A stretch of DNA of 64,000 nt, from contig NZ_CP109017.1 in NCBI RefSeq assembly GCF_036226765.1, forward strand, positions 6,387,001-6,451,000. Direction: 5' to 3'. Positions 1 to 8,955 of the stretch are shown here, one piece after another. The position numbers were made by a program, and so were the translations under genes. This stretch comes from Streptomyces sp. NBC_00670. GTDB taxonomy: Bacteria; Actinomycetota; Actinomycetes; Streptomycetales; Streptomycetaceae. Each line of letters opens with the position of its first letter. Position 1 is the first letter of the stretch. The notes beneath the pieces were generated by a model that did not search any database, was not told where the DNA came from, and worked only from the letters and a program-made list of their open reading frames with translations.

Positions 1-843
1 AAGTACGGACTGAGCGTCAGCGGCGCCCGGCCCGGGCTCGTCGAGTACGTCCGCCAGCTGTGGGGGCGGCGCCACTTCATCCTCGCCTTCTCGCAGGCGA
101 AGCTCACCGCCCAGTACAGCCAGGCCAAGCTGGGTCAGCTGTGGCAGGTGGCGACGCCGCTGCTCAACGCGGCCGTCTACTACCTGATCTTCGGACTGAT
201 CCTGAACGCCAGCCGGGGCATGTCGCACGACGTGTACATCCCGTTCCTGGTGACAGGTGTCTTCACCTTCACGTTCACCCAGAGCTCGGTGATGTCGGGC
301 GTGCGGGCGATCTCCGGCAACCTCGGGTTGGTGCGCGCGCTGCACTTCCCACGCGCCTCGCTCCCCATCTCGTTCGCCCTCCAGCAGCTCCAGCAGCTGC
401 TGTTCTCGATGATCGTCATGGTGCTCGTGGTGGTCGGCTTCGGCAGCCTGCCGGGGCTGTCCTGGGTGCTGATCGTGCCGGTCCTGGTGCTGCAGTTCCT
501 GTTCAACACCGGGCTCGCGATGATCATGGCCCGGTTGGGGTCCAAGACCCCGGACCTCGCCCAGCTGATGCCGTTCGTGATGCGCACCTGGATGTACGCC
601 TCCGGCGTCATGTTCTCCATCACGCACATGCTCAAGGGCAAGCCGGGGTGGATCGCCGACGTGCTCCAGGTGAACCCGGCGGCCGTCTACATGGACCTGA
701 TGCGCTTCGCGCTGATCGACGAGTACGGCTCCTCCAACCTGCCGTCGCACGTCTGGGCGATCGCGGCGTTCTGGGCCGTCGCCCTCTTCGCGGGCGGGTT
801 CGTGTTCTTCTGGAAGGCGGAAGAGAGGTACGGCCGTGGCTGA
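1..843 (+). CDS. ABC-2 type exporter permease, 5' truncated
   Basis: The reading frame is open from base 1, so the start lies upstream of the window; about 280 residues are visible. After a soluble N-terminal stretch there are several hydrophobic segments (for example around residues 55-70, 80-98, 130-180 and 255-275), as in TagG/RfbA-type ABC-2 permeases that export teichoic acids or O-antigen-like polysaccharides. The stop overlaps the GTG start of the next gene, which encodes a TagH-like ATPase, so the two are translationally coupled and should form one transporter in the cytoplasmic membrane. The exported polymer cannot be told from the sequence. An in-frame GTG at 148 exists but would cut off conserved N-terminal sequence. 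Confidence 0.85.
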   Translation, partial: KYGLSVSGARPGLVEYVRQLWGRRHFILAFSQAKLTAQYSQAKLGQLWQVATPLLNAAVYYLIFGLILNASRGMSHDVYIPFLVTGVFTFTFTQSSVMSGVRAISGNLGLVRALHFPRASLPISFALQQLQQLLFSMIVMVLVVVGFGSLPGLSWVLIVPVLVLQFLFNTGLAMIMARLGSKTPDLAQLMPFVMRTWMYASGVMFSITHMLKGKPGWIADVLQVNPAAVYMDLMRFALIDEYGSSNLPSHVWAIAAFWAVALFAGGFVFFWKAEERYGRG

Positions 844-1606
844 GCTTTCCGACCGCCCCACCGTGATCGCGGACGAGCTGCACATCGTCTACCGGGTCAA
901 CGGCGCCCGCACCGGCAAGGGCAGCGCCACCTCCGCCCTCAGCCGCATACTGAAGCGGGGAGAGGAGCGGGGCGTGCGCAAGGTGCACGCCGTGCGCGGG
1001 GTCTCCTTCACCTCCTACCGGGGCGAGGCCATCGGCCTGATCGGCTCCAACGGCTCCGGCAAGTCCACCCTGCTGCGGGCCATCGCCGGACTGCTGCCCG
1101 CCGAGAGCGGCAAGGTCTACACCGACGGCCAGCCCTCGCTGCTCGGCGTCAACGCGGCCCTGATGAACGACCTCACCGGCGAACGCAACGTCATCCTCGG
1201 CGGACTCGCCATGGGCATGTCCCGGGAGCAGATCAGGGAGCGTTACCAGTCCATCGTCGACTTCTCGGGCATCAACGAGAAGGGCGACTTCATCACGCTG
1301 CCGATGCGGACGTACTCCTCCGGCATGGCGGCCCGGCTGCGGTTCTCCATCGCCGCCGCCAAGGACCACGACGTCCTCATGATCGACGAGGCGCTCGCCA
1401 CCGGCGACCGCAAGTTCCAGAAGCGCTCCGAGGAACGCATCCGGGAACTGCGCAAGCAGGCCGGCACCGTCTTCCTCGTCAGCCACAACAACAAGTCGAT
1501 CCGCGACACCTGCGACCGGGTGCTGTGGCTGGAACGCGGTGAGCTGCGCATGGACGGCCCGACCGCCGAGGTCCTCAAGGAGTACGAGAAGTTCACGGGC
1601 AAATAG
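836..1606 (+). CDS. ABC transporter ATP-binding protein (TagH/RfbB-like)
   Basis: This 256-aa protein is the cytoplasmic ATPase partner of the upstream permease. The Walker A motif GSNGSGKST lies near residues 79-87, a YSSGMAARL signature is near residue 160, and the Walker B VLMIDEAL follows about 20 residues later with the switch His in VSHNN. The YSSGM form of the signature, rather than LSGGQ, is typical of the polysaccharide/teichoic-acid export family. It starts with GTG inside the end of the permease gene, and a strong hairpin follows 24 bases after its stop. The family assignment is secure; the substrate is unknown. Confidence 0.88.
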   Translation: MAELSDRPTVIADELHIVYRVNGARTGKGSATSALSRILKRGEERGVRKVHAVRGVSFTSYRGEAIGLIGSNGSGKSTLLRAIAGLLPAESGKVYTDGQPSLLGVNAALMNDLTGERNVILGGLAMGMSREQIRERYQSIVDFSGINEKGDFITLPMRTYSSGMAARLRFSIAAAKDHDVLMIDEALATGDRKFQKRSEERIRELRKQAGTVFLVSHNNKSIRDTCDRVLWLERGELRMDGPTAEVLKEYEKFTGK

Positions 1607-1629
1607 CCCACAACGACCCGCTCATGCCC

Positions 1630-1663
1630 AGGGGCCCCGCCGGATCACTCCGGCGGGGCCCCT
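1630..1663 (+). terminator. Rho-independent-type hairpin after the ABC transporter
   Basis: A perfect 15-bp inverted repeat (arms 1630-1644 and 1649-1663, loop TCAC) lies just downstream of the ATPase stop. There is no long U-tract, which is normal for Streptomyces terminators. It separates the exporter operon from the hopanoid operon. Confidence 0.8.
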
Positions 1664-1951
1664 GTCATTCGCAAAAGAAACGTCAACTCCTGCGGGCGTT
1701 AGGAATCTTGACGGCAATCGGTGTGTTGTTGTGATGTGCAGGACACCCCCGCGCGGCACGCTTAGTTGTACAACGTAAGCTGAGCTGAGTGCTGATTCGC
1801 GGCAACTGGGTCGATAACGCGCGCCATCGGCACGAACGCCGCGCGGCGCGGACATCCGGGCGACGTGTTCTAAATAGGATGTATTCGGTCCGCAGGGTAG
1901 AACGGGAGTTGTGACGGCAATGGCTACGGATGATCTCCACCTCCGCGAGGC
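1664..1951 (+). promoter_or_regulatory. Upstream region of the hopanoid operon with a palindrome
   Basis: No gene is visible here. The stretch is less GC-rich than its surroundings and holds two promoter-like patches: TTGACG near 1709, and a TAGGAT box near 1875 next to an AT-rich TAAATAGGAT run. Between them, 1760-1780 contains the palindrome core GTTGTACAAC flanked by GCTTA and TAAGC, a plausible operator. This is the only sizeable gap before a run of genes that overlap or lie up to about 100 bases apart, so the main hopanoid promoter is inferred to lie here. Neither start site nor regulator is known. Confidence 0.4.
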
Positions 1952-1978
1952 ATGCGCCGTCCCCGGGCCGGGCGGCAC

Positions 1979-2884
1979 ATGGTGACCGACGCCGGCGCGA
2001 CGCGGGCCGGCGATCCCGAGCGCGACACCCTCGACAAGGCCGCGGACGAGAACTTCCCGGTGGCCCCGTTCTTCCTGCCCCGCCCCTGGCGCGACGACCT
2101 GATGGCCGTCTACGGCTTCGCCCGCCTCGTCGACGACATCGGTGACGGCGATCTCGCCCCCGGCGGAGCCGACGCCCGGCTCCTCGGCGTCGCACCCGAA
2201 CAGGCGGACGACCGCCTCGTCATGCTGGACGCCTTCGAGGCCGATTTGCGCCGCGTCTTCGACGCCACCCCGCGCCACCCCCTGCTGCGCCGCTTGCAGC
2301 CGACGGTCCGGCGCCGCGCGCTGACCCCCGAACCCTTCCTCGGGCTGATCGCCGCCAACCGCCAGGACCAGCTCGTCAACCGCTACGAGACCTACGACGA
2401 CCTGCTCGCCTACTGCGAGCTGTCGGCCAACCCCGTCGGCCGGCTCGTACTCGCCGTCACCGGCACCACGACCCCCGAGCGCGTCCGTCGCTCCGATCTC
2501 ATCTGCACCGCACTGCAGATCGTCGAGCACCTCCAGGACGTCGCCGAGGACCTGGGCCGCGACCGCATCTACCTCCCCGCCGAGGACATGAAACGCTTTC
2601 ACGTCCAGGAGGCGGATCTCGCCACCCCCTCAGCAGGCGCATCGGTGCGCGCACTGGTTGCATACGAAGCAGAACGCGCCCTCGGCCTGCTGAATGAAGG
2701 CGCCCCCCTGGTGGGTAGCGTCCACGGCAGACTCAGACTGCTGCTCGCGGGGTTCGTGGCAGGAGGAAGGGCGGCGATCCGGGCGATCGCCGCCGCCGAT
2801 TTCGACGTACTTCCCGGCCCGCCCAAACCCGGCAAGCTCCGGTTGCTGCGCGAGGTGGGCGTGACTCTGCGAGGAGAGGGGTGA
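1979..2884 (+). CDS. hpnC: Squalene synthase HpnC (presqualene diphosphate to hydroxysqualene step)
   Basis: This protein of about 301 aa belongs to the squalene/phytoene synthase family. The first Asp-rich motif is visible in RLVDDIGDG near residue 45, and the second region in HLQDVAEDLGRDRIYLP near residue 190. In the HpnCDE route, HpnC converts presqualene diphosphate to hydroxysqualene. It is the first gene of the hopanoid operon and overlaps hpnD by four bases (GTGA). The start is uncertain: ATG 1979 is used here, but an in-frame ATG at 1952 and a GTG at 1982 are possible, and none has a clear ribosome binding site. Confidence 0.88.
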   Translation: MVTDAGATRAGDPERDTLDKAADENFPVAPFFLPRPWRDDLMAVYGFARLVDDIGDGDLAPGGADARLLGVAPEQADDRLVMLDAFEADLRRVFDATPRHPLLRRLQPTVRRRALTPEPFLGLIAANRQDQLVNRYETYDDLLAYCELSANPVGRLVLAVTGTTTPERVRRSDLICTALQIVEHLQDVAEDLGRDRIYLPAEDMKRFHVQEADLATPSAGASVRALVAYEAERALGLLNEGAPLVGSVHGRLRLLLAGFVAGGRAAIRAIAAADFDVLPGPPKPGKLRLLREVGVTLRGEG

Positions 2885-3831
2885 TCCGGACCGTGGAGTC
2901 GGAACAGCACGTGTCCCCACCGGTACTCGCCGCGTACCGCTACTGCGAGACCGTCACCGGGCAGCAGGCCCGCAACTTCGCCTACGGCATCAGACTGCTG
3001 CCGGCGCCGAAGCGCCGGGCGATGTCCGCGCTGTACGCGTTCTCCCGGCGGGTGGACGACATCGGTGACGGCGAGCTGGCGGACGACGTCAAGAAGACCC
3101 GTCTGGAGGACACCCGGGCACTGCTCGCCCGGGTGCGCGGGGGAGAGGTCGGCGAGGACGACACCGACCCGGTGGCCGTCGCCCTCGCGCACGCCGCCGA
3201 CCGGTTCCCGATCCCGCTCGGCGGGCTCGACGAGCTCATCGACGGCGTCCTGATGGACGTCGGCGGCGAGACCTACGAGACGTGGGACGACCTCAAGGCG
3301 TACTGCCGCTGCGTCGCCGGCGCGATCGGACGGCTCTCGCTCGGCGTGTTCGGCACCGAGCCGGGGGCGCGCGGCGCCGAGCGGGCCTCCGAGTACGCCG
3401 ACACCCTGGGGCTCGCCCTCCAGCTCACCAACATCCTCAGGGATGTACGGGAGGACGCCGAGACCGGGCGTACCTATCTGCCCGCCGACGACCTCGCCAA
3501 ATTCGGCTGCTCGGCCGGGTTCAGCGGACCCACTCCACCGGAGGGCTCCGACTTCGCGGGCCTCGTGCACTTCGAAGTGCGTCGGGCCCGCGCTCTTTTC
3601 GCCGAGGGCTACCGGCTGCTGCCCATGCTCGACCGGCGCAGCGGCGCGTGCGTCGCCGCGATGGCGGGCATCTACCGCCGGCTCCTGGACCGCATCGCAC
3701 GCGAACCGGAGGCCGTGCTGCGCGGCCGGGTCTCGCTGCCCGGCCGCGAGAAGGCCTACGTCGCCGTCCGCGGCCTCTCCGGCCTCGACGCCCGCAACGT
3801 CACCCGGCGCACGGTCAGGAGGCGCGTGTGA
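2881..3831 (+). CDS. hpnD: Presqualene diphosphate synthase HpnD
   Basis: HpnD (316 aa) condenses two farnesyl diphosphates to presqualene diphosphate. It carries both Asp-rich motifs of the trans-prenyl synthase fold: RRVDDIGDGE near residue 58, and NILRDVREDAETGRTYLP near residues 182-199, the form typical of HpnD and phytoene synthases. GTG 2881 overlaps the hpnC stop, and its own TGA overlaps the next ATG, so translation is coupled on both sides. The assignment rests on the motif forms and on the unbroken hopanoid gene order. Confidence 0.92.
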   Translation: MIRTVESEQHVSPPVLAAYRYCETVTGQQARNFAYGIRLLPAPKRRAMSALYAFSRRVDDIGDGELADDVKKTRLEDTRALLARVRGGEVGEDDTDPVAVALAHAADRFPIPLGGLDELIDGVLMDVGGETYETWDDLKAYCRCVAGAIGRLSLGVFGTEPGARGAERASEYADTLGLALQLTNILRDVREDAETGRTYLPADDLAKFGCSAGFSGPTPPEGSDFAGLVHFEVRRARALFAEGYRLLPMLDRRSGACVAAMAGIYRRLLDRIAREPEAVLRGRVSLPGREKAYVAVRGLSGLDARNVTRRTVRRRV

Positions 3832-4217
3832 TGCGCCGCACCCAGGCAACGACCTACGGACCGCCGCCCGCACCCGGCGCGGGCCACCAGGCCCGCCCGC
3901 TGCCGCCCGCGCCGGGCGACCACTGCCCGCTGCCGCCGGAGGCCACCGCGGTGCCCGGCCGGGACGGCGCGCACCGCCTGCCGCCCTCGCCGGTCACCGG
4001 CGCGTGCGGCGCACGCGCAGCGGGGAGCGCGCCCGCGACGGGCGGCGGCTCCGCTCGCCCGCCGGCGTCGGCGGCCGTCGGCCCGGACGGTCCCCTCCGC
4101 CCGCGGCGGCCTGCGGTGACCGGCGGGAACCGGCAGGCAACCCTCCGGCGGTGCGCGGCGTCCCTGACAACGGTGGCGCGCCCGCGCGGTGGCGCCGCGG
4201 GGGAGGGTGTGCGATGA
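3831..4217 (+). CDS. DUF6380-like protein inside the hopanoid operon
   Basis: This small ORF (128 aa) fills the space between hpnD and hpnE with stop/start overlaps at both ends (TGATG upstream, ATGA downstream), which argues that it is translated. The protein is rich in Pro, Ala, Gly and Arg and looks disordered; only the C-terminal 30 residues (GNRQATLRRCAASLTTVA, then a short basic tail) resemble a motif I associate with Streptomyces DUF6380 proteins. No catalytic motif or membrane segment is visible. I do not know its function; its position suggests a role tied to squalene synthesis, or merely translational linkage. Confidence 0.6.
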   Translation: MRRTQATTYGPPPAPGAGHQARPLPPAPGDHCPLPPEATAVPGRDGAHRLPPSPVTGACGARAAGSAPATGGGSARPPASAAVGPDGPLRPRRPAVTGGNRQATLRRCAASLTTVARPRGGAAGEGVR

Positions 4218-5647
4218 GCGAGGCCACGCTGCCGGGCGAGCCGGGGACGGAACCGGCCGGCGGTGCCGGGGGACCGGCCACGGCCGTCGTGGTCGGCGGC
4301 GGACTCGCCGGCGTCACCGCCGCGCTCGCGCTCGCCGACGCCGGCGTACGGGTCACCCTCCTCGAAGGCAGACCGCGCCTGGGCGGCCTCGCCTTCTCCT
4401 TCCACCGGGGCGACCTCACCGTCGACAACGGCCAGCACGTCTACTTGCGCTGCTGCACCGCCTACCGCTGGTTCCTCGACCGCATCGACGCCGCCTCCCT
4501 CGCCCCGTTGCAGGACCGGCTCGAAGTCCCCGTCGTCGACCCGCGGCGAAAACCGGGACGCAGACTCGGCACCCTGCGGCGCGACGCGCTGCCCGTGCCC
4601 CTGCACCTCGGGCGCAGCCTCGCCACCTACCCGCACCTCTCGCTCGCCGAGCGCGCGAAGGTGGGCAGAGCCGCCCTCGCCCTCCGTGCCCTGGACCTCG
4701 GGGACCCGGCGCTGGACACCCAGGACTTCGGCAGCTGGCTGGCCGCACACGGTCAGTCGGAGCGTGCCGTCGAGGCACTGTGGGACCTCGTGGGGGTCGC
4801 CACCCTCAACGCGGTGGCCCAGGACGCCTCCCTGGCGCTCGCCGCGATGGTGTTCAAGACCGGTCTGCTGTCCGACCCGGGGGCCGCCGACATCGGCTGG
4901 GCCCGCGTCCCGCTGGGCGAACTGCACGACACCCTGGCCCGCAAGGCGCTCGACTCCGCGGGCGTGCGTACCGAAGTCCGTACACGAGTCACCTCCGTCT
5001 CCCCTTACGGGAACGGGCGCTGGGCGGTTCAGGTTCCCGGCGAGACCCTCGAGGCCGACACCGTCGTCCTCGCCGTGCCCCAGCGCGAGGCGCACGCCCT
5101 GCTGCCCGCGGGGGCGCTGGAGGAGCCGGAGCGGCTGCTGGAGCTCGGCACCGCGCCGATCCTCAACGTCCACGTGGTCTACGACCGCCGCGTGCTGGCC
5201 CGGCCCTTCTTCGCCGCCCTCGGCTCACCGGTGCAGTGGGTCTTCGACCGCACCGAGGCCTCCGGGCTGCGCGAGGGCCAGTACCTGGCGCTGTCCCAGT
5301 CGGCCGCCCAGGACCTGATCGACGAGCCCGTCGCCGCCCTGCGGGAGCGGTTCCTGCCCGAGCTGGAGCGACTGCTGCCCGCCGCCCGCGAGGCCCGCGT
5401 GCGCGACTTCTTCGTCACCCGGGAACGCACCGCCACCTTCGCCCCCGCCCCGGGCACCGCACGGCTGCGGCCCGGCGCCCGCACCCACGCCCCCGGCCTC
5501 TACCTGGCCGGCGCGTGGACCGCCACCGGGTGGCCCGCGACCATGGAGGGCGCGGTCCGCAGCGGCGCCGCCGCCGCGGACGCCGCGCTCGGCGCGCTGG
5601 GCCGGCCCCGGGACCATCTCCTCGCCCTGCACGAGGAGGCGGCATGA
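4214..5647 (+). CDS. hpnE: Hydroxysqualene dehydroxylase HpnE (FAD)
   Basis: This 477-aa flavoprotein of the phytoene desaturase/amine oxidase superfamily performs the last step to squalene, reductive removal of the hydroxyl of hydroxysqualene. A Rossmann FAD motif (VVGGGLAGVTAALALADAG) is at residues 29-47, and the C-terminal FAD-contacting segment LYLAGAWTATGWPATMEGA is near residues 432-450. The ATG overlaps the stop of the preceding small gene, and its own TGA overlaps the ATG of the polyprenyl synthase. The position after hpnC/hpnD makes the assignment firm. Confidence 0.92.
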   Translation: MSEATLPGEPGTEPAGGAGGPATAVVVGGGLAGVTAALALADAGVRVTLLEGRPRLGGLAFSFHRGDLTVDNGQHVYLRCCTAYRWFLDRIDAASLAPLQDRLEVPVVDPRRKPGRRLGTLRRDALPVPLHLGRSLATYPHLSLAERAKVGRAALALRALDLGDPALDTQDFGSWLAAHGQSERAVEALWDLVGVATLNAVAQDASLALAAMVFKTGLLSDPGAADIGWARVPLGELHDTLARKALDSAGVRTEVRTRVTSVSPYGNGRWAVQVPGETLEADTVVLAVPQREAHALLPAGALEEPERLLELGTAPILNVHVVYDRRVLARPFFAALGSPVQWVFDRTEASGLREGQYLALSQSAAQDLIDEPVAALRERFLPELERLLPAAREARVRDFFVTRERTATFAPAPGTARLRPGARTHAPGLYLAGAWTATGWPATMEGAVRSGAAAADAALGALGRPRDHLLALHEEAA

Positions 5648-6780
5648 AAGCCGATCAGCGGGGAACTGCCACCCGGGCTCCCGCTCATGCGACAAGAGGA
5701 GAGACTGTGCCCACCGTGCCCCCGGCGTCCCCGGCCGCGTCAGCGACCGCGGTGGACGTGACCGCGCTCCTGGAGCGCGGCCGCACCCTGGCCACCCCGG
5801 TGCTTCGGGCGGCCGTCGACCGCTTGGCGCCGCCGATGGACACCGTCGCCGCCTACCACTTCGGCTGGATCGACGCGGCCGGCAACCCCGCCGACGGCGA
5901 CGGCGGCAAGGCCGTGCGCCCCGCCCTCGCGCTGCTCTCCGCGCAGGCCGCCGGAGCCGCCCCCGAGGTCGGCGTCCCCGGCGCCGTCGCCGTCGAACTG
6001 GTGCACAACTTCTCCCTGCTGCACGACGACCTGATGGACGGCGACGAGCAGCGCCGGCACCGCGACACGGTGTGGAAGGTGCACGGCCCCGCCCAGGCCA
6101 TCCTGGTCGGCGACGCCCTGTTCGCGCTGGCCAACGAGGTGCTGCTGGAACTCGGCACCGTCGAGGCCGGCCGCGCCACCCGCCGGCTCACCGCCGCCAG
6201 CCGCGCCCTGATCGACGGTCAGGCCCAGGACATCTCCTACGAGCACCGCGACCGCGTCAGCGTCGAGGAGTGCCTGGAGATGGAGGGCAACAAGACCGGC
6301 GCCCTGCTCGCCTGCGCCTGCTCCATCGGCGCGGTGCTCGGCGGCGCGGACGACGCGACGGCCGACACCCTCGAGACGTACGGCCACCACCTCGGCCTCG
6401 CCTTCCAGGCCGTCGACGACCTCCTCGGCATCTGGGGCGACCCGGACGCCACCGGCAAACAGGCCTGGAGCGATCTGCGTCAGCGCAAGAAGTCCCTCCC
6501 CGTCGTCGCCGCGCTCGCCGCGGGCGGACCCGCCTCCGAGAAGCTCGGGCGGATCCTCGCCGAGGACGCCAAGAACAGCGACTTCGAGAACTTCACCGAG
6601 GAGGAGTTCGCCGCGCGCGCCGCCCTGATCGAGGAGGCCGGCGGCCGCGAGTGGACCGAGAAGGAGGCCCGCCGCCAGCACGAGGTGGCCGTGCGGGCAC
6701 TGGACTCGGTCCGGATGCCGGACCAGGTGCGGGCGCAGCTCACCGCGCTCGCCGACTTCGTCGTCGTACGGAAGAGATGA
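5644..6780 (+). CDS. Polyprenyl (probably farnesyl) diphosphate synthase of the hopanoid operon
   Basis: This trans-isoprenyl diphosphate synthase (378 aa) supplies the prenyl diphosphate used by HpnD. Both catalytic motifs are present: LLHDDLMDGDE (DDxxD) and AVDDLLGIWGD. Phe is five residues before the first DD, which by the chain-length rule favours a short (C15/C20) product and suits farnesyl diphosphate for squalene. ATG 5644 has a GAGGAGG ribosome binding site and overlaps the hpnE stop; an in-frame GTG at 5707, also with a good site (GAGGAG), would give 357 aa. The first 40 residues are not conserved-looking. Confidence 0.88.
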   Translation: MKADQRGTATRAPAHATRGETVPTVPPASPAASATAVDVTALLERGRTLATPVLRAAVDRLAPPMDTVAAYHFGWIDAAGNPADGDGGKAVRPALALLSAQAAGAAPEVGVPGAVAVELVHNFSLLHDDLMDGDEQRRHRDTVWKVHGPAQAILVGDALFALANEVLLELGTVEAGRATRRLTAASRALIDGQAQDISYEHRDRVSVEECLEMEGNKTGALLACACSIGAVLGGADDATADTLETYGHHLGLAFQAVDDLLGIWGDPDATGKQAWSDLRQRKKSLPVVAALAAGGPASEKLGRILAEDAKNSDFENFTEEEFAARAALIEEAGGREWTEKEARRQHEVAVRALDSVRMPDQVRAQLTALADFVVVRKR

Positions 6781-6882
6781 TCACTATCGGTTCAACGAGC
6801 CTCGCGTAGTCGCCGGCCGGTGCCGCGAGCACCGGTCGACGGCGGACCCAGCAGAGAGACACCACTGCACGAAGGGGAAGCC

Positions 6883-8955
6883 ATGACAGCGACGACCGAC
6901 GGAAGTACCGGGGCCCTGCCGCCCCGCGCTGCCTCGGCCAGCGAAAGCACCATCGGCAACATCAGCACCACCGGAAAGATCAGCACGACCAGCACCACCA
7001 AGGCCCCCGCCGCGGCCGGCACCCGCGACGTCGCCACCCGCGCCATGCTGCGCGCCACCGACTTCCTGCTCGCCCGCCAGGACGCCCAGGGCTGGTGGAA
7101 GGGCGACCTGGAGACCAACGTCACCATGGACGCCGAGGACCTCCTGCTCCGCCAGTTCCTGGGCATCCGCGACGACCGCACCACCCAGGCCGCCGCCCTC
7201 TTCATCCGCGGCGAGCAGCGCGCGGACGGCACCTGGGCCACCTTCCACGGCGGCCCCGCCGAACTGTCCACCACCATCGAGGCCTACGTCGCCCTGCGGC
7301 TGGCCGGCGACGCCCCGGACGCCCCGCACATGGCGAAGGCCTCCGCCTGGGTCCGCGCACAGGGCGGCATCGCCGCGTCCCGCGTCTTCACCCGGATCTG
7401 GCTGGCCCTGTTCGGCTGGTGGAAATGGGAGGACCTGCCCGAGCTCCCGCCGGAGCTCATTTACTTCCCCACTTGGTTCCCGCTCAACATTTATGACTTC
7501 GGCTGCTGGGCACGGCAGACGATCGTGCCCCTGACCATCGTCTCCGCCAAGCGCCCGGTGCGTCCGGCGCCCTTTCCCCTGGACGAACTCCACGTCGACC
7601 CCGACCGCCCCAATCCGCCCCGGCCGTTCGCGCCCCTGGGCACCTGGGACGGCGTCTTCCAGCGTCTGGACAAGGCGCTGCACCGTTTCCGCAAGGTGGC
7701 ACCGCGCCGGCTGCGCCGGGCCGCCATGAACAGCGCCGCCCGGTGGATCGTCGAACGGCAGGAGAACGACGGCTGCTGGGGCGGCATCCAGCCGCCCGCC
7801 GTCTACTCCGTCATCGCCCTCTACCTGCTCGGCTACGACCTCCAGCACCCCGTGATGCGCGCGGGCCTGGACTCGCTGGACCGTTTCGCCGTCTGGCGCG
7901 AGGACGGCGCCCGGATGATCGAGGCCTGCCAGTCCCCGGTCTGGGACACCTGTCTCGCCACCATCGCCCTCGCGGACGCCGGACTGCCCGCCGACCACCC
8001 GCAGTTGGTCAAGGCGGCCGACTGGATGCTCGGCGAGCAGATCGTGCGCCCCGGCGACTGGTCGGTGAAGCGCCCCGGACTGCCGCCCGGCGGCTGGGCG
8101 TTCGAGTTCCACAACGACAACTACCCCGACATCGACGACACCGCCGAGGTCGTTCTCGCCCTGCGCCGGGTCGGCCACCACGACCCCCGGCGGGTGGAGA
8201 AGGCGATCGCCCGCGGCGTCGTGTGGAACCTGGGCATGCAGTCGAAGAACGGCGCCTGGGGCGCCTTCGACGTCGACAACACCAGCAGATTCCCCAACCG
8301 GCTGCCGTTCTGCGACTTCGGCGAGGTCATCGACCCGCCGTCCGCCGACGTCACCGCGCACGTGGTGGAGATGCTCGCCGTCGAGGGCCTCGCCCACGAC
8401 CCGCGCACCCGCCGCGGCGTCGACTGGCTGCTCGCCGAACAGGAGGAGGACGGCTCCTGGTTCGGGCGCTGGGGCGTCAACTACATCTACGGCACCGGCT
8501 CGGTGGTGCCCGCGCTGACCGCCGCCGGGCTGCCCGCCTCCCACCCCGCCATCCGCCGTGCGGTGGCCTGGCTGGAGTCCGTGCAGAACGACGACGGCGG
8601 CTGGGGCGAGGATCTGCGCTCCTACCACGAGGTCGCCAAGTGGAGCGGCCGCGGCGACTCCACCGCCTCCCAGACCGCCTGGGCGCTGATGGCGCTCCTC
8701 GCGGCCGGGGAGCACGACTCCAAGGCCGTCGAGCGGGGCATCGCCTGGCTGGCCGCCACCCAGCGCGAGGACGGCTCCTGGGACGAACCCCAGTTCACCG
8801 GCACCGGCTTCCCCTGGGACTTCTCCATCAACTACCACCTCTACCGGCAGGTCTTCCCGCTGACCGCGCTCGGCCGCTACGTCCACGGCGAGCCCTTCAC
8901 CAAGCTCACCGGGCGCACGGGCGGGGCCCTCGCCGGCACCGAGGGGCGCGGATGA
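6883..8955 (+). CDS. shc: Squalene-hopene cyclase
   Basis: This class II triterpene cyclase (690 aa) turns squalene into hopene at the membrane. The catalytic DxDD motif is intact as D416-I-D418-D419 followed by TAEV, and several QW-type repeats (Q..DGGWGE, Q.EDGSW, Q.ENDGCWGG) are visible through the alpha/alpha barrels. ATG 6883 is preceded by GAAGGGGAAG; an in-frame start at 6820 is less likely. The N-terminal 40 residues are Thr/Ser-rich and unlike the rest. The stop overlaps hpnG. Confidence 0.96.
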   Translation: MTATTDGSTGALPPRAASASESTIGNISTTGKISTTSTTKAPAAAGTRDVATRAMLRATDFLLARQDAQGWWKGDLETNVTMDAEDLLLRQFLGIRDDRTTQAAALFIRGEQRADGTWATFHGGPAELSTTIEAYVALRLAGDAPDAPHMAKASAWVRAQGGIAASRVFTRIWLALFGWWKWEDLPELPPELIYFPTWFPLNIYDFGCWARQTIVPLTIVSAKRPVRPAPFPLDELHVDPDRPNPPRPFAPLGTWDGVFQRLDKALHRFRKVAPRRLRRAAMNSAARWIVERQENDGCWGGIQPPAVYSVIALYLLGYDLQHPVMRAGLDSLDRFAVWREDGARMIEACQSPVWDTCLATIALADAGLPADHPQLVKAADWMLGEQIVRPGDWSVKRPGLPPGGWAFEFHNDNYPDIDDTAEVVLALRRVGHHDPRRVEKAIARGVVWNLGMQSKNGAWGAFDVDNTSRFPNRLPFCDFGEVIDPPSADVTAHVVEMLAVEGLAHDPRTRRGVDWLLAEQEEDGSWFGRWGVNYIYGTGSVVPALTAAGLPASHPAIRRAVAWLESVQNDDGGWGEDLRSYHEVAKWSGRGDSTASQTAWALMALLAAGEHDSKAVERGIAWLAATQREDGSWDEPQFTGTGFPWDFSINYHLYRQVFPLTALGRYVHGEPFTKLTGRTGGALAGTEGRG

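Noticed and set aside
60..866. An 800-base frame overlapping the ABC permease
   Set aside because: It is Arg/Pro/Ala-rich and reads the wrong phase of the G/C-biased codons; the permease frame carries clear membrane segments.
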